A stretch of 64,000 bases of DNA from Planctomycetaceae bacterium (GTDB taxonomy: Bacteria > Planctomycetota > Planctomycetia > Planctomycetales > Planctomycetaceae): contig JAKFUG010000028.1 of assembly GCA_021732785.1 (NCBI GenBank), positions 55,589-119,588 on the forward strand, given 5' to 3'. Positions within the stretch are counted from its first letter, which is position 1. Each line of letters opens with the position of its first letter. Positions 1 through 8,859 of this stretch are shown here, in pieces. Below the pieces are notes generated by a model. The model made no database searches and was not told the origin of the DNA. It saw nothing but the letters and a program-made list of their open reading frames with translations. The translations under genes and the position numbers were made by a program.

Positions 1-834
1 AGTCAGACGAACGTCTCTCGCCGCTGGTTTGAGCGGCATGTGAATCCCAATCGGGCCGGTTATCGCGATGATAGGGAACTGCCGCAATCGCGACTCAGCC
101 ATCGCAAGTATGTTGCGTTTGCCGGAGATAGTTTTACATTCGGACATGGAGTGCGCAACGTCGGCGATCGCTTCAGCGACCGTGTGGGACGCGAACTGAA
201 GAACGAGAACGTCGTCGCGTTCAACGTCGCCCTGCCGGGGGTCGATATCCGGCAGTTGGTCAATGCCTTGCTGCTCGATTTCGATCAGAATTCCGTGCCG
301 ATCGATGTGCTGGTTTACACGTTTGTGCCGAATGATATCGAGTATCTCGATGAGCGTACGGCGGCATTTTATCAGCAGCGTGCCGGACGCGACCCCGCCT
401 TCTTTCTCTGGAAAAACACGTACTTTTACAACTTGCTGTATCACCGGGTCATGAATTGGATGGGATCGAAATCGAACGATTACTATGGTTACTTAACGGC
501 ATCCTACGAAGACGGCGAGCCGTGGGATCAGTTTGCCACCAAGCTGAAGCAACTCGATGGGTGGTGCCTTGCGCGGAAGGCAAAATTGCAGGTGGTGATT
601 TTTCCGTTTCTCACCTCACTGGGAGAACACGACCGGTTTCTTCCCGCATATGCCAAAATGCGTGAGCATTGCCGTGAGCACAACATTCCGTGCGTCGATT
701 TGACGCCGATCATGACGGCGCATCAACGTGAAGGTTTGGTTGTGAGCCGGTTCGATGCCCATCCCAACGAACGGGCCCACGCCCTGGCGGCGGAAGCGAT
801 CGCACCCGCCGTGCGTGATTTGCTGAAACCGTAA
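1..834 (+). CDS. SGNH/GDSL-family hydrolase, 5' partial
   Basis: The frame is open from the first base of the window, so the gene very likely begins upstream; a GTG at 40 is the first possible internal start. The family comprises serine esterases and acyl-hydrolases. Block I is visible as AGDSFTFGHGV, with the nucleophilic Ser after GD, and block V as DAHPN near the C-terminus, which supplies the catalytic Asp and His. The stretch before block I (RAGYRDD) resembles the lead-in of planctomycete SGNH proteins. It ends 9 bp from the convergent uvrC-like gene. The substrate cannot be told; acyl groups on exported polysaccharide are typical for the family. Confidence 0.85.
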   Translation, partial: SQTNVSRRWFERHVNPNRAGYRDDRELPQSRLSHRKYVAFAGDSFTFGHGVRNVGDRFSDRVGRELKNENVVAFNVALPGVDIRQLVNALLLDFDQNSVPIDVLVYTFVPNDIEYLDERTAAFYQQRAGRDPAFFLWKNTYFYNLLYHRVMNWMGSKSNDYYGYLTASYEDGEPWDQFATKLKQLDGWCLARKAKLQVVIFPFLTSLGEHDRFLPAYAKMREHCREHNIPCVDLTPIMTAHQREGLVVSRFDAHPNERAHALAAEAIAPAVRDLLKP

Positions 835-843
835 CACACGGTT

Positions 844-2184
844 TCAGTCGTCAAACGTCGTCTTCTTCCGCAGCAGGTGATGGTACTGCTGTGCGAACCG
901 GTGGGCTTCATCGCGAACGTATTGCAAGAGCCGCAGCGCGAACGAATGCCGACTGAGGAGCTTTGGCTCGGATTGACCGGGCAGAAAGATTTCTTCTTCG
1001 CGCTTGGCAAGGGAGATCACGAACGGGGGCTGGATGCCGGTCCCTTCGAACGCCGCCATCGCGGAACTGAGCTGCCCTTTGCCGCCGTCGATCAGCAGGA
1101 TGTTGGGAAACGCTTCGCCTTCCTGCTCCAACCGGCGAAACCGGCGGCTGACCACTTCCCGCATCGAGGCGAAATCATCGACGCCATCGACCGTGCGGAT
1201 TTTGAACCGCTTGTAACCCGGTTTGAACGGCAGCCCGTCGATGAACTGCACGCAACTGGCAACGGTCTCGCCGCCCTGCAAATGTGCGATGTCCATACCT
1301 TCGATGCGCCGCGGCAACTCGGGAAGCTCAAAGATCTTTTGCAGTCCGCGCACGCCGCGCTTCGGGTCGATCTGAAAGACTTCCGGTTGCGCGTGCTCGC
1401 GCAGGTCGCCCCGCAGGTTGAGGTTTTCCAAAGCCGTGATCTGGTCGCGCAGCCGGGCCGCTTTTTCAAATTTCAACTCTTGGGCCGCGGCCGCCATTTC
1501 GGCCCGCAGTTCCTTGAACAAGGACGCTTTCTTGCCGTCGAGGAACATAATCAGCCGGCGAATGTCACGGCGGTAATCTTCTTTGGTAATTCGCAAATTA
1601 CACGGGGCCGTGCATTGTTGAATGCTCGCGAGGAGACACGGACGGAACCACCGCCAGCGCTCTTCCTCCGGCTTGATGTCGAGCGCGCAGTTGCGGAACC
1701 GAAAGATTTGTTGCAGGACCGCAATCGCGCCGCGAAGTTTGCGGGCATTGGTAAACGGTCCATACAACTTCGTGCCGCGCGGTCGGGGTTTGCGGGTGAA
1801 TTCGACGCGCGGGAACGGTTCGCGCACATAGATTTGCAGGTAGGGAAAAGTCTTGTCGTCCTTCAGTTCCGTGTTGAACCGCGGCTGGACATCTTTTACC
1901 AGCCGCGCTTCGAGCAGCAGGGCGTCGACTTCGCTGTCGGTGGTGATGAAATCGAGATCGCAGATTTCCGGAACGAGATCGCGCGTGCGAATATCCGTCA
2001 GCGCCGGCTTGCTGAAATAGCTCGAGGCGCGACTCCGCAGATTGACCGCTTTTCCGATGTAGATCACGCGACCAACGGCGTCTTTCATCAGGTAGACGCC
2101 GGGCGTCGTGGGAAAAGTCTTCACTTTTTCACGCGGATCGGCCGGTTCCGGCAGAGCGGCGTCAGCAGTGGGTCCTGCGGACAT
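844..2184 (-). CDS. uvrC: Short UvrC-like excinuclease subunit C
   Basis: This is the nucleotide excision repair nuclease subunit that partners UvrA/UvrB. A GIY-YIG nuclease domain (about residues 27-106) is visible as PGVYLM then VIYIGKAVNLRSR. Four cysteines (C166, C183, C191, C195) match the UvrC Fe-S cluster pattern. A UVR (UvrB-binding) helix pair covers about 219-254, and the RNase H-like C-terminal nuclease shows GMDIAH (296-301), LLIDGGKGQL (363-372) and RDEAHRF (424-430). At 446 residues it is well below the usual ~600 because the C-terminal helix-hairpin-helix domain is absent and the protein ends at TTFDD. It follows a CvpA-like gene by 65 bp on the same strand. The ATG start is well placed, with PGVYLM about 28 residues in. 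Confidence 0.93.
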   Translation of the reverse strand: MSAGPTADAALPEPADPREKVKTFPTTPGVYLMKDAVGRVIYIGKAVNLRSRASSYFSKPALTDIRTRDLVPEICDLDFITTDSEVDALLLEARLVKDVQPRFNTELKDDKTFPYLQIYVREPFPRVEFTRKPRPRGTKLYGPFTNARKLRGAIAVLQQIFRFRNCALDIKPEEERWRWFRPCLLASIQQCTAPCNLRITKEDYRRDIRRLIMFLDGKKASLFKELRAEMAAAAQELKFEKAARLRDQITALENLNLRGDLREHAQPEVFQIDPKRGVRGLQKIFELPELPRRIEGMDIAHLQGGETVASCVQFIDGLPFKPGYKRFKIRTVDGVDDFASMREVVSRRFRRLEQEGEAFPNILLIDGGKGQLSSAMAAFEGTGIQPPFVISLAKREEEIFLPGQSEPKLLSRHSFALRLLQYVRDEAHRFAQQYHHLLRKKTTFDD

Positions 2185-2249
2185 GGTTCCTTCCTGGGCT
2201 GGTCAAATGGAAACGCCCGCCCTGGCGATTTCCACTGGTCTGCGAACGA

Positions 2250-3008
2250 TCAGAAGCCGGGTGCTGCTGTTCCGCCGCCCGACGGAGCCACGGGGGCGGG
2301 AACGGCTCCCCCTCCACCGCCGACGGGCCGCGGAGCCGCCGTCGGGATGACCGGAGCCGCAGCGCCACCGTACAGCAACGCCCGTCGCGTGGCATAGCGA
2401 ATCGGAAACGACGACCACGTATTGTTCGGATACGGACTGCTTTGCTCGCCCACCAGTTCGTAACGGCCATCAAACGAATGCGGGGTTGTGGACAAGCCGC
2501 TCACCTGCAGTCCGAGATCGAATCGCGCTAACGATTTCTCACTGATGTACTGCACGAACGCGATCCACTGCCGATCGGGAGCCGCCATGTTGAACAAATT
2601 GGCACGCTCCGGTTTGAAACCCAAGAACTCGCGGGGCAGCGGTGCGGTGTGCAAGGCCGTCAGCAGGAATGCCATCGTGACATACCCTGCGGCGGCACCG
2701 AACAGATAACGGCCGATGGTGTCCACGATCCCGGGCACCTGGATATACGTCGGTGCGATTCTCTCGGTCCCCATGCGAAAGGCGAAGACGAAGGCAATGA
2801 ACAATCCCACGAGGGTGATCATGTCCCACTTGTCGTCCCATTCCCGCACGGTTTTTGCCAGAAAGATCGCCGCCGGTTCGTAGAAGTTCATGGCGACCAG
2901 GCCCGCCAGCACGACGGACAGAAACGTCACGCCCGCACTCCAGGCACCGTCGTTCGACACCATAAAGGCGACGCCCGCGACAACAGCAATCAGAATCAGG
3001 TCGATCAT
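2250..3008 (-). CDS. CvpA-like multi-pass membrane protein with Gly/Pro tail
   Basis: The 252-residue protein has about four hydrophobic segments in its first 130 residues, beginning MIDLILIAVVAGVAFMV, which is the layout of CvpA-family membrane proteins. The soluble C-terminal half has no motif I recognise and ends in a low-complexity tail rich in Gly, Ala and Pro (from about residue 215). It is transcribed toward the uvrC-like gene with a 65 bp gap, so the two may be co-transcribed. CvpA proteins have been linked to colicin V export and envelope stress, but the role here is unknown. Confidence 0.7.
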   Translation of the reverse strand: MIDLILIAVVAGVAFMVSNDGAWSAGVTFLSVVLAGLVAMNFYEPAAIFLAKTVREWDDKWDMITLVGLFIAFVFAFRMGTERIAPTYIQVPGIVDTIGRYLFGAAAGYVTMAFLLTALHTAPLPREFLGFKPERANLFNMAAPDRQWIAFVQYISEKSLARFDLGLQVSGLSTTPHSFDGRYELVGEQSSPYPNNTWSSFPIRYATRRALLYGGAAAPVIPTAAPRPVGGGGGAVPAPVAPSGGGTAAPGF

Positions 3009-3020
3009 GGAGTCGCTTAT

Positions 3021-3103
3021 GGCTAAGGGCTAAGGGCTAAGGGGCGGAGGGTTGGAAGTCGCGGGTTGATGGACATTTTTCTCTGTCCCTTAGCCCTTAG
3101 CTC
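3021..3103. repeat. Inverted repeat built from a GGGCTAA heptamer
   Basis: The gap between two minus-strand genes holds three head-to-tail GGGCTAA words (3021-3044). Their reverse complement CCCTTAGCCCTTAGC lies at 3087-3101. It could fold into a long hairpin after the upstream ATPase gene. It is one of several word-based inverted repeats in the window's gaps. Confidence 0.75.
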
Positions 3104-3119
3104 TTGGCCCTCGGCATCC

Positions 3120-4961
3120 TTACTTCACCACGCGTAACAATTCATCCAGCGACGTCACGCCTTTCACGACGAGACGCAGGCCTTCTTCTTTCATATACAG
3201 CATGCCGTTCTTGCGGGCTTCAGCTTTCACCGCGGTCATGCTTTGCTTTTCGCGGACCATATCCCGCACGCGATCGTTGATGACGAATAACTCGTAGACA
3301 CCGACGCGGCCGAGATACCCCAAGCCATTGCACGTCGGACAAGTCCCTTCCGGATTTCGCGGCGGACGGAAGAACTTGTCGACCTTTTCCGGCGGCAACC
3401 CGGCCTTCTGGATATCGTCGATGTTCGGCTTGTAGGCTTCTTTGCAGTCGACACACAATTTGCGAACCAGCCGCTGGGCGAGAATCGCGGAGATCGAATC
3501 CGCCAGCAGGAACGGTTCCACGCCGAGGTCAATCAAGCGGGACAGCGCGGTGATGCTGTCGTTGGCATGCACCGTCGAAAAGACCATGTGACCGGTGTTG
3601 GCGGCCTGGCAGGCGATTTTCGCGGTTTCGCCGTCGCGCATTTCGCCGATCATCACCACGTCGGGGTCTTGACGCAGAATGCTTCGCAGCGCGGTGGCAA
3701 ACGTCTGTCCGGCTTTCGTGTTAATCTCGATCTGGGTGACGTTCTCCATCTTGTATTCGACGGGGTCTTCCACCGTGATGATGTTCGATTCATACGCATC
3801 GATCTGCTTCAACGCGGCGTACAACGTGGTCGACTTACCGGCCCCGGTCGGGCCGCAGACGACGAACATGCCGTGCGGTTGCTGAACGGTGGAGGCGATG
3901 GCGTCGAACAGTTGCTTGCGCATCCCGAGATCTTCGAGCGTCTTCACCGACGCGCTCTGATCCAGAATCCGCAACACCATCTTCTCGCCGATTTGCAGCC
4001 CCTGAGAGGCGACGCGGAAGTCGATATCGCGGCCTTCCATTTCGGCCCGGAAACTGCCGTCCTGCGCTTTGCGGCGTTCGGTGATATCCATTGCCGACAG
4101 GACTTTGAAAATGTTGACGATGGCGTCTCCCGTCACCCGGTCAAACGGTTCCGCGGGATACATCACGCCGTCGATACGGAGCCGCACCGACGTTTCATCG
4201 TCTTTCGGTTCGAGATGCACGTCGGTCGAACGGCGCATGATGGCGTCATAGAGCAACTCTTTCGCCGCCATGTAACCCTTTGAGTTCTCCACTTGGCGCG
4301 AACGATCGACTTCCCCCGCACCTTTGGTCTGTTTGCCGATCAATCGAATCGGCGGACCGCCGACGTGGCTGACGGCGTTCTTGCCGCCGACATTGACCCC
4401 CATGCGGGCGAGCACCCGCATGGCCACCGAACGGAGATGCCGCGGGGTCAGCACCTTGCCGGATTCCGGAACGCGCTGATTGCGTTCATTCACATACAGT
4501 CCCATGGGCACCGCATAGCCCAAAGTCATCACGAACCACGCCAGCAGGAAATTCGGGCAGCAGAGGGCGAGCATGAATCCCACCACCCCGACAGCTAAGA
4601 CCACCCCGTTCCACAACTCTTGGCGAACTTTCAGGCTCCCGGCATCTTCGTCAATCCACTTCGCGGTCCAGACCCACACGAGGAACAGACCCACGAGATA
4701 GAACAGTTTGAAGTAGCTGAAATAGTAGCCGGCAAGGTCGGGCCGATCGAAATACGACCCGCGATAGAACCCTTGCGGCGATGGCGGAAACTGTTCTGCG
4801 AGGCCGATCACACTCCCGGCAACCGGGGCAACGGGAGCATTGCCGACGGGAGCCCCACCGTTCGCGGGGGGCGAATCCTGCGCCACCGCAACGTTCAGGC
4901 ACGAGAAAGCGACGAGAAGGAACGCGATTGCTTCCCACCGCATGGAATACCGAAGGCCCAT
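3120..4961 (-). CDS. Membrane-anchored GspE/PilB-type secretion ATPase
   Basis: This is a type II secretion or type IV pilus assembly ATPase that powers pseudopilus or pilus polymerisation. Walker A GPTGAGKST is near residue 370, followed by the Asp box (VEDPVEY), Walker B (DPDVVMIGEMRD), the His box (STVHANDS) and a CxxC...CxxC zinc site (CVDC / CPTC). The N-terminus is unusual: a signal-like segment (AIAFLLVAFSCLNVAVA), a Pro-rich stretch and about three more hydrophobic segments up to about residue 155 precede the ATPase core, whereas classical GspE is a soluble peripheral protein. The ATG at 4961 has GGAG 7 nt upstream; an internal ATG at 4943 is possible. No other secretion genes are nearby. 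Confidence 0.9.
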   Translation of the reverse strand: MGLRYSMRWEAIAFLLVAFSCLNVAVAQDSPPANGGAPVGNAPVAPVAGSVIGLAEQFPPSPQGFYRGSYFDRPDLAGYYFSYFKLFYLVGLFLVWVWTAKWIDEDAGSLKVRQELWNGVVLAVGVVGFMLALCCPNFLLAWFVMTLGYAVPMGLYVNERNQRVPESGKVLTPRHLRSVAMRVLARMGVNVGGKNAVSHVGGPPIRLIGKQTKGAGEVDRSRQVENSKGYMAAKELLYDAIMRRSTDVHLEPKDDETSVRLRIDGVMYPAEPFDRVTGDAIVNIFKVLSAMDITERRKAQDGSFRAEMEGRDIDFRVASQGLQIGEKMVLRILDQSASVKTLEDLGMRKQLFDAIASTVQQPHGMFVVCGPTGAGKSTTLYAALKQIDAYESNIITVEDPVEYKMENVTQIEINTKAGQTFATALRSILRQDPDVVMIGEMRDGETAKIACQAANTGHMVFSTVHANDSITALSRLIDLGVEPFLLADSISAILAQRLVRKLCVDCKEAYKPNIDDIQKAGLPPEKVDKFFRPPRNPEGTCPTCNGLGYLGRVGVYELFVINDRVRDMVREKQSMTAVKAEARKNGMLYMKEEGLRLVVKGVTSLDELLRVVK

Positions 4962-5335
4962 CAAAACACTCCGCGGACAAACGATGGTGGTCCTTGCCCC
5001 ACGTTGTCTCTCATGCGACCAGTCGCCTCGTCTGTAATTGGTTTGATTGTATCGTCAAACGGGGGCTGGTGACAAATGTTCGGGTGGGAAGACTCCGCCT
5101 GCGCGACGTCGATCTCTGCGATAAGACGCTTCCAATGGCGATTTGTTCCCCGGAATGCGCAAATTGCTGCGACTCAGGCGTCTCTGCGGGCGTGGAACAA
5201 TTACGGAGATGCTCGTTTTTGCAACGCGCTCCCCATTGGGCAGGGTCGGGCTTAGCGGGAAATGACCACGCCCATGACGCCGAGAATCCGCGTCATGGGC
5301 GCATGGTGATGAAATCATCGCACCGCAATCGCTCA
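4962..5335. other. Intergenic gap, 374 bp
   Basis: No convincing gene was seen in this stretch between two minus-strand genes. It holds a stem-loop just after the stop of the upstream secreted-protein gene (5270-5300) and presumably the promoter of the ATPase gene. Short open frames here have no family resemblance. Confidence 0.6.
5270..5300 (-). terminator. Stem-loop after the secreted-protein gene
   Basis: Perfect 11-bp arms GCCCATGACGC and GCGTCATGGGC enclose a 9-nt loop 35 bp downstream of the stop at 5336. No clear T-run follows on the minus strand, so it may be a weak terminator or a 3'-end-stabilising hairpin. Confidence 0.55.
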
Positions 5336-6238
5336 CTATTCGACACGCGCAACTACGGCGGGTCGCTCTGCTTTCGGACGCGCCGCAGCCCGTTCTTTGG
5401 CCCCGTCCACCAACTGCTGCGCGGCTTGCACGTCTTTCGTCTGGAAGAGTTTCGCACTCGTCGCCGTCAGACTGCGCAACGGCAGATGCGAAATCTGATT
5501 CCAGTTCATTCCGTTTGAGATATGCCACGCTGCGGCTTGCATCGCGTCCTGATCGACCCGTGGTGAATAGTGTTCGAGCAACTCCGCCAGAACGGGATCG
5601 TTGGAATAGGTTTCGACCGACACCAAACGGTAGGTCATCTTGGACATCGGTTCCGGACGTCCGTAGTTGAGGCACACCGATTTCAACGCGAATTGTACGG
5701 ACTTCCCCGCTGGAATGGTCGCGAAGCCGGCGAACTTGTCGAGATCCTTTCGGTCGGCCCATTCCGGCGGCACGGACTGAAAACCGTTGCCGAAAAATCC
5801 CTGGCCGAGCGGCTTCGGATTTTGATTCTGTCCGCCGGGTTGGATCGCATTCAGCACGCCGCCGACGCCTTGTCCCTGGTTTCCGGCGTCCGCCTGGCCC
5901 TGACCAAACGGGTTATTGCCGTTCGCGTTTTGTTGTCCGAAGAAACCGTTCCCGTTGCCGACCTGCGGGAGTATGTGGACACCGACGACCGCTTTAGGAA
6001 TCGCCATGTTCAACGGTGCGTCCGTCGTATTCATGACGAACACATTCGATTGAAACGCATTGATCGGCTGCATGCGGATGGCAAATTGATCCGCTGCCTC
6101 CCCTTCAAAGAGCGGGACAATGGGGAGATTGGGGTCCAGAGTCAATTTGCGAATCGGGCCGGGTCGCGCTCCCGGTAACGCGACCACTCCGCTCACCAGC
6201 AACGCCAAAGCCAGAAATCGGCGAAAACCGTTGGACAT
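5336..6238 (-). CDS. Secreted protein of unknown function, Gly/Asn/Gln-rich centre
   Basis: I do not recognise the family. The 300-residue product starts with an apparent signal peptide (FLALALLVSGVVALPGARP). A sheet-like segment with NVFVMNTTDAPLNM follows, then a low-complexity centre with repeated NGN, FGQ and GQG (about residues 90-150), and a conserved-looking C-terminal part (KSVQFALKSVCLNYGRPEP, SVETYSNDPVLAELLEHY). The C-terminal 40 residues are Ala/Lys/Arg-rich. The phrasing is typical of exported planctomycete proteins. It is divergently arranged with the lipoprotein gene at 6530. Confidence 0.75.
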   Translation of the reverse strand: MSNGFRRFLALALLVSGVVALPGARPGPIRKLTLDPNLPIVPLFEGEAADQFAIRMQPINAFQSNVFVMNTTDAPLNMAIPKAVVGVHILPQVGNGNGFFGQQNANGNNPFGQGQADAGNQGQGVGGVLNAIQPGGQNQNPKPLGQGFFGNGFQSVPPEWADRKDLDKFAGFATIPAGKSVQFALKSVCLNYGRPEPMSKMTYRLVSVETYSNDPVLAELLEHYSPRVDQDAMQAAAWHISNGMNWNQISHLPLRSLTATSAKLFQTKDVQAAQQLVDGAKERAAARPKAERPAVVARVE

Positions 6239-6529
6239 GATGTGAGGACTCCCTGCTTTGTTGTGAACAAAATAGTGTTCATTCCCCCGACACGGTCACA
6301 CCTCAATGGGACGCTGGATCGCGTGATCGAGAGACACAAGCGGCTAGAACGCGGAAAGTCGGCGATTGTCAACGTTCGAATCGGCGGATTCTGCCGATTT
6401 CCTCTAGACAGCCGCGGCGCGATCATTAAACTTCGCGGCGCTCAGCCCCCGGGTCATTCCGGCACGCACGATGGTTGACTCTATGTGAGTCCGCTTCGTG
6501 TCCAAAAGGCTTCGAGGTGAGGAACCGCG
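6239..6529. other. Divergent intergenic region
   Basis: This 291 bp lies between the starts of the minus-strand secreted protein and the plus-strand lipoprotein and should contain both promoters. I see no convincing gene and could not assign -35/-10 elements with confidence. Confidence 0.5.
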
Positions 6530-7396
6530 ATGCGATCGATTCCAGCAGTACGGTGTTGCCTGGCAGTTCTCTGGACGGGGCTGTGTGGTTTCGGTTGTGC
6601 GCATCCTACCTACAGCCCCTATGGCCCCGGTTATGGATCGGGCCCGAATTACGGTCCAACCTATCCGGCCCCCTCGTACATGGGGCCGACTCCCGGGCCG
6701 ACCTATGTTCCCCAACCGGGACCATCAATGGGATCGCCGACCCCGCTCACGAATCCGCCGGCCAATAATAATCCCTTGAATTTGCGAACGCCGTCCACTC
6801 CGCCGAATAATGATGCTCCGTTGTTCAATCCGAGCCCGAACACCGGCGGAACCGTGCCGCCGGGCCGCGATCCCTTGGATGATCTGAACAATGCTAATCC
6901 CGGAGCGTCGTTGCCGCAGAATAATTCCAACATGGCCAAGCTGCCGGTGTTTGAACGGGGGGGCCTCGCCGCCGCCGCACCGCCGGTTGTGGCAGATGTC
7001 GTCCAGACGGTGAGCGGAAGTAATACCGACCCATTCTTTGAAGCCCCGTCCCGACTGCCGGTCGAAACAAATGCGTCTCCGATGGGGACGCCGGAACCGG
7101 ATCGCTCGCCGTATCAATATGACGGGCAATCTTACAAGTGGCTGAAGGGGGCCGTGGACTATGACGACAAGACGCAGACCTGGTCAATTATCTACGACAT
7201 GACTCCCGACCCCGGTGACAAATACGGCGGCAGCTTTGCGATCACCGCTCATCCCGATCTCGGCAATTTCCAGGTCGGCGACATCGCCCTGCTGGAAGGG
7301 ACGATTGATCCGAAACAACTGGATGCCACCGGTCGTCCGATCTACACCGTGACGAAAGTCACCGGACCGCTGAACCCGCCGGCGCAAAAACCCTGA
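6530..7396 (+). CDS. Proline-rich lipoprotein of unknown function
   Basis: The 288-residue protein has a lipoprotein-type signal ending in LCGFGC (the Cys near residue 24 would be lipidated), followed by a long Pro/Gly/Tyr/Asn-rich linker up to about residue 130. The C-terminal ~100 residues look like a compact beta-rich domain (YKWLKGAVDYDDKTQTWSII, VGDIALLEGTID). A GAGGAA-like ribosome site lies about 8 nt before the ATG. A strong intrinsic terminator follows 30 bp after the stop, so it is probably monocistronic. The role is unknown; a cell-surface or periplasmic location is inferred. Confidence 0.78.
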   Translation: MRSIPAVRCCLAVLWTGLCGFGCAHPTYSPYGPGYGSGPNYGPTYPAPSYMGPTPGPTYVPQPGPSMGSPTPLTNPPANNNPLNLRTPSTPPNNDAPLFNPSPNTGGTVPPGRDPLDDLNNANPGASLPQNNSNMAKLPVFERGGLAAAAPPVVADVVQTVSGSNTDPFFEAPSRLPVETNASPMGTPEPDRSPYQYDGQSYKWLKGAVDYDDKTQTWSIIYDMTPDPGDKYGGSFAITAHPDLGNFQVGDIALLEGTIDPKQLDATGRPIYTVTKVTGPLNPPAQKP

Positions 7397-7425
7397 TGAC
7401 GTCTTCGCCGATTCGCTGAGAACAG

Positions 7426-7463
7426 AATGCCGGACGTGCTTCATTGCCGTCCGGCATTTTTTT
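7426..7463 (+). terminator. Rho-independent terminator
   Basis: Perfect 11-bp arms (AATGCCGGACG / CGTCCGGCATT) with an 11-nt loop run into a T7 tract, 30 bp downstream of the lipoprotein stop codon. Confidence 0.92.
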
Positions 7464-7617
7464 CTTTGGCGAACGGGTATTTTCGCGCCGCAGAATTGCA
7501 TTTGCGGCAGCCGCAATTGTGATTGCGAATCCGTCCTTGTCGAAAGGCGGGGGCGGGGAGTATGTTCATGGACAGCGGATCGCATGGTCCCTGATCCGCA
7601 CAATCAGGAACGGCAAC

Positions 7618-7881
7618 ATGATTACCTACCAATACCATTGTCCGACGAATCAACAAACGCTGGAGGTTCAACACAGCATGCGGGAAGCGCTGCGGACATG
7701 GGGCGAAATCTGCGCGAGAACCGGTCACGATCTCGGCAAGACCCCCGCAGAGACCCCCGTCGAGCGGCTGATTTCCGGCGGCCTGCATGTGAGCGTCGCG
7801 GGAGGCACCAGCCCGTCGTCATCGCTGTTACCGATGGCCGGTTGCTGCGGCAGCCCCGCCAGTTGCCGTCATCATGGTTAA
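7618..7881 (+). CDS. FmdB-like small protein with degenerate zinc ribbon
   Basis: The 87-residue protein aligns by eye with FmdB-family regulatory zinc ribbons. ITYQYHCPTNQQTLEVQHSM matches the family pattern of Y.C..C...E..QSM, and VERLISGGLHV matches the typical LRRLISGG ending. The ribbon is broken: the second Cys of the first CxxC is lost (CPTN) and the second CxxC knuckle is replaced by TWGEICARTGHDLG. A Cys cluster (GCCGS, SCRHHG) at the C-terminus could supply other ligands. The ATG at 7618 is preferred because the upstream in-frame stretch has no family resemblance. It precedes eboA by 54 bp. Confidence 0.65.
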   Translation: MITYQYHCPTNQQTLEVQHSMREALRTWGEICARTGHDLGKTPAETPVERLISGGLHVSVAGGTSPSSSLLPMAGCCGSPASCRHHG

Positions 7882-7935
7882 CGAACCCGCCCGGAGCGCG
7901 AGCGACGGGTGTCTTGTCTGCCGGAAGCCTCCCGC

Positions 7936-8811
7936 ATGTCTGTCCCCGATGTGAATCCCGCCGCGATCGCAGACGTTCTGACACGCTGGTTATCCACACG
8001 GATTGCAACCGACCAATCCCGTTGGCTGCGCGATCGAATTCAAGCGGTCTCCGATGGTGACAAGAAAGCCTTGTTCCTCGCTTTTGGATTGGTCTCGCGC
8101 AAGCTGGGCAAAGCTGATTTGGCGTTGTCGGTTGAGGAACTCACGCAAGCGGAGTCCGCTCGCATCGGTTGGAATCCCGCGGCATGGACCATCGACCAAG
8201 CGGCCCGGACACTCTTGCTGTTGTCGTTCCCGGCCCCAGACGCCGCCACGTGGGTCGCGACACTCGATCAGCTCTTCGCCGCCGGGGAAATGCACGAACT
8301 CATCGCGCTCTACCAAAGTTTGCCGCTGTTTCCGCATCAATCATCTCATGCCTTGCGCTGTGCGGAGGGGATGCGGACCAACATCACAGCGGTCTTTCAG
8401 GCCATCGCGCATCACAATCCGTTTCCGAGCGAACAGCTCAACGATGATCAGTGGAATCAACTCGTATTGAAGTGCCTGTTCGTCGGCGTCGCGCTCGATC
8501 CGGTCGTCGGTCTGGACGCCCGCGCGAATGCCCCGCTGGCGAAGATGCTCACCGACTTCGCTCACGAACGCTGGGCCGCGGGGCGCGCCGTCAGCCCGGA
8601 ATTATGGCGCTGCGTGGGCCCGTATGCCGATGACGCGATGGTATCCGATCTCGAAAAAGTGCTGAAAACCGGCAGCGAAATCGAACGCCAAGCGGCATCG
8701 CTGGCGTTAAAGAATTGTAGGCATTCCCGAAGCGCAACGTTGATCAATGAATCTGGATTGCACCTCTCTGGTTTGCATTGGTCACTTATCGCCGCCCAGA
8801 GTTATAATTAA
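7936..8811 (+). CDS. eboA: EboA-family protein
   Basis: The 291-residue helical protein carries the signature phrases of EboA, the first protein of the ebo metabolite-traffic cluster: AAWTIDQAARTLLLL, a LPLFPH stretch, GMRTNITAVFQAIAHHNPFP, WNQLVLKCLFVG and FAHERWAAGRAVSPELWR. The biochemical role of EboA is unknown. In cyanobacteria the ebo genes are needed to move the scytonemin precursor to the periplasm. The ATG at 7936 has GGAAG about 8 nt upstream. The tail after SLALKNC looks frameshifted: a +1 frame at 8721-8740 reads IPEAQR then stops (TGA 8741), whereas the present frame runs 23 codons further without family resemblance. The matching eboB lies 0.9 kb downstream. Confidence 0.85.
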   Translation: MSVPDVNPAAIADVLTRWLSTRIATDQSRWLRDRIQAVSDGDKKALFLAFGLVSRKLGKADLALSVEELTQAESARIGWNPAAWTIDQAARTLLLLSFPAPDAATWVATLDQLFAAGEMHELIALYQSLPLFPHQSSHALRCAEGMRTNITAVFQAIAHHNPFPSEQLNDDQWNQLVLKCLFVGVALDPVVGLDARANAPLAKMLTDFAHERWAAGRAVSPELWRCVGPYADDAMVSDLEKVLKTGSEIERQAASLALKNCRHSRSATLINESGLHLSGLHWSLIAAQSYN

Positions 8812-8859
8812 CGTACAGTTCAAGAACGAACGACCTCTACCGGAACCGGAGGGCGATGA

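Noticed and set aside
877..2397. 506-codon open frame on the plus strand opposite the uvrC-like gene
   Set aside because: It is fully antisense to a well-supported gene, has no family resemblance and is a product of high GC codon bias.
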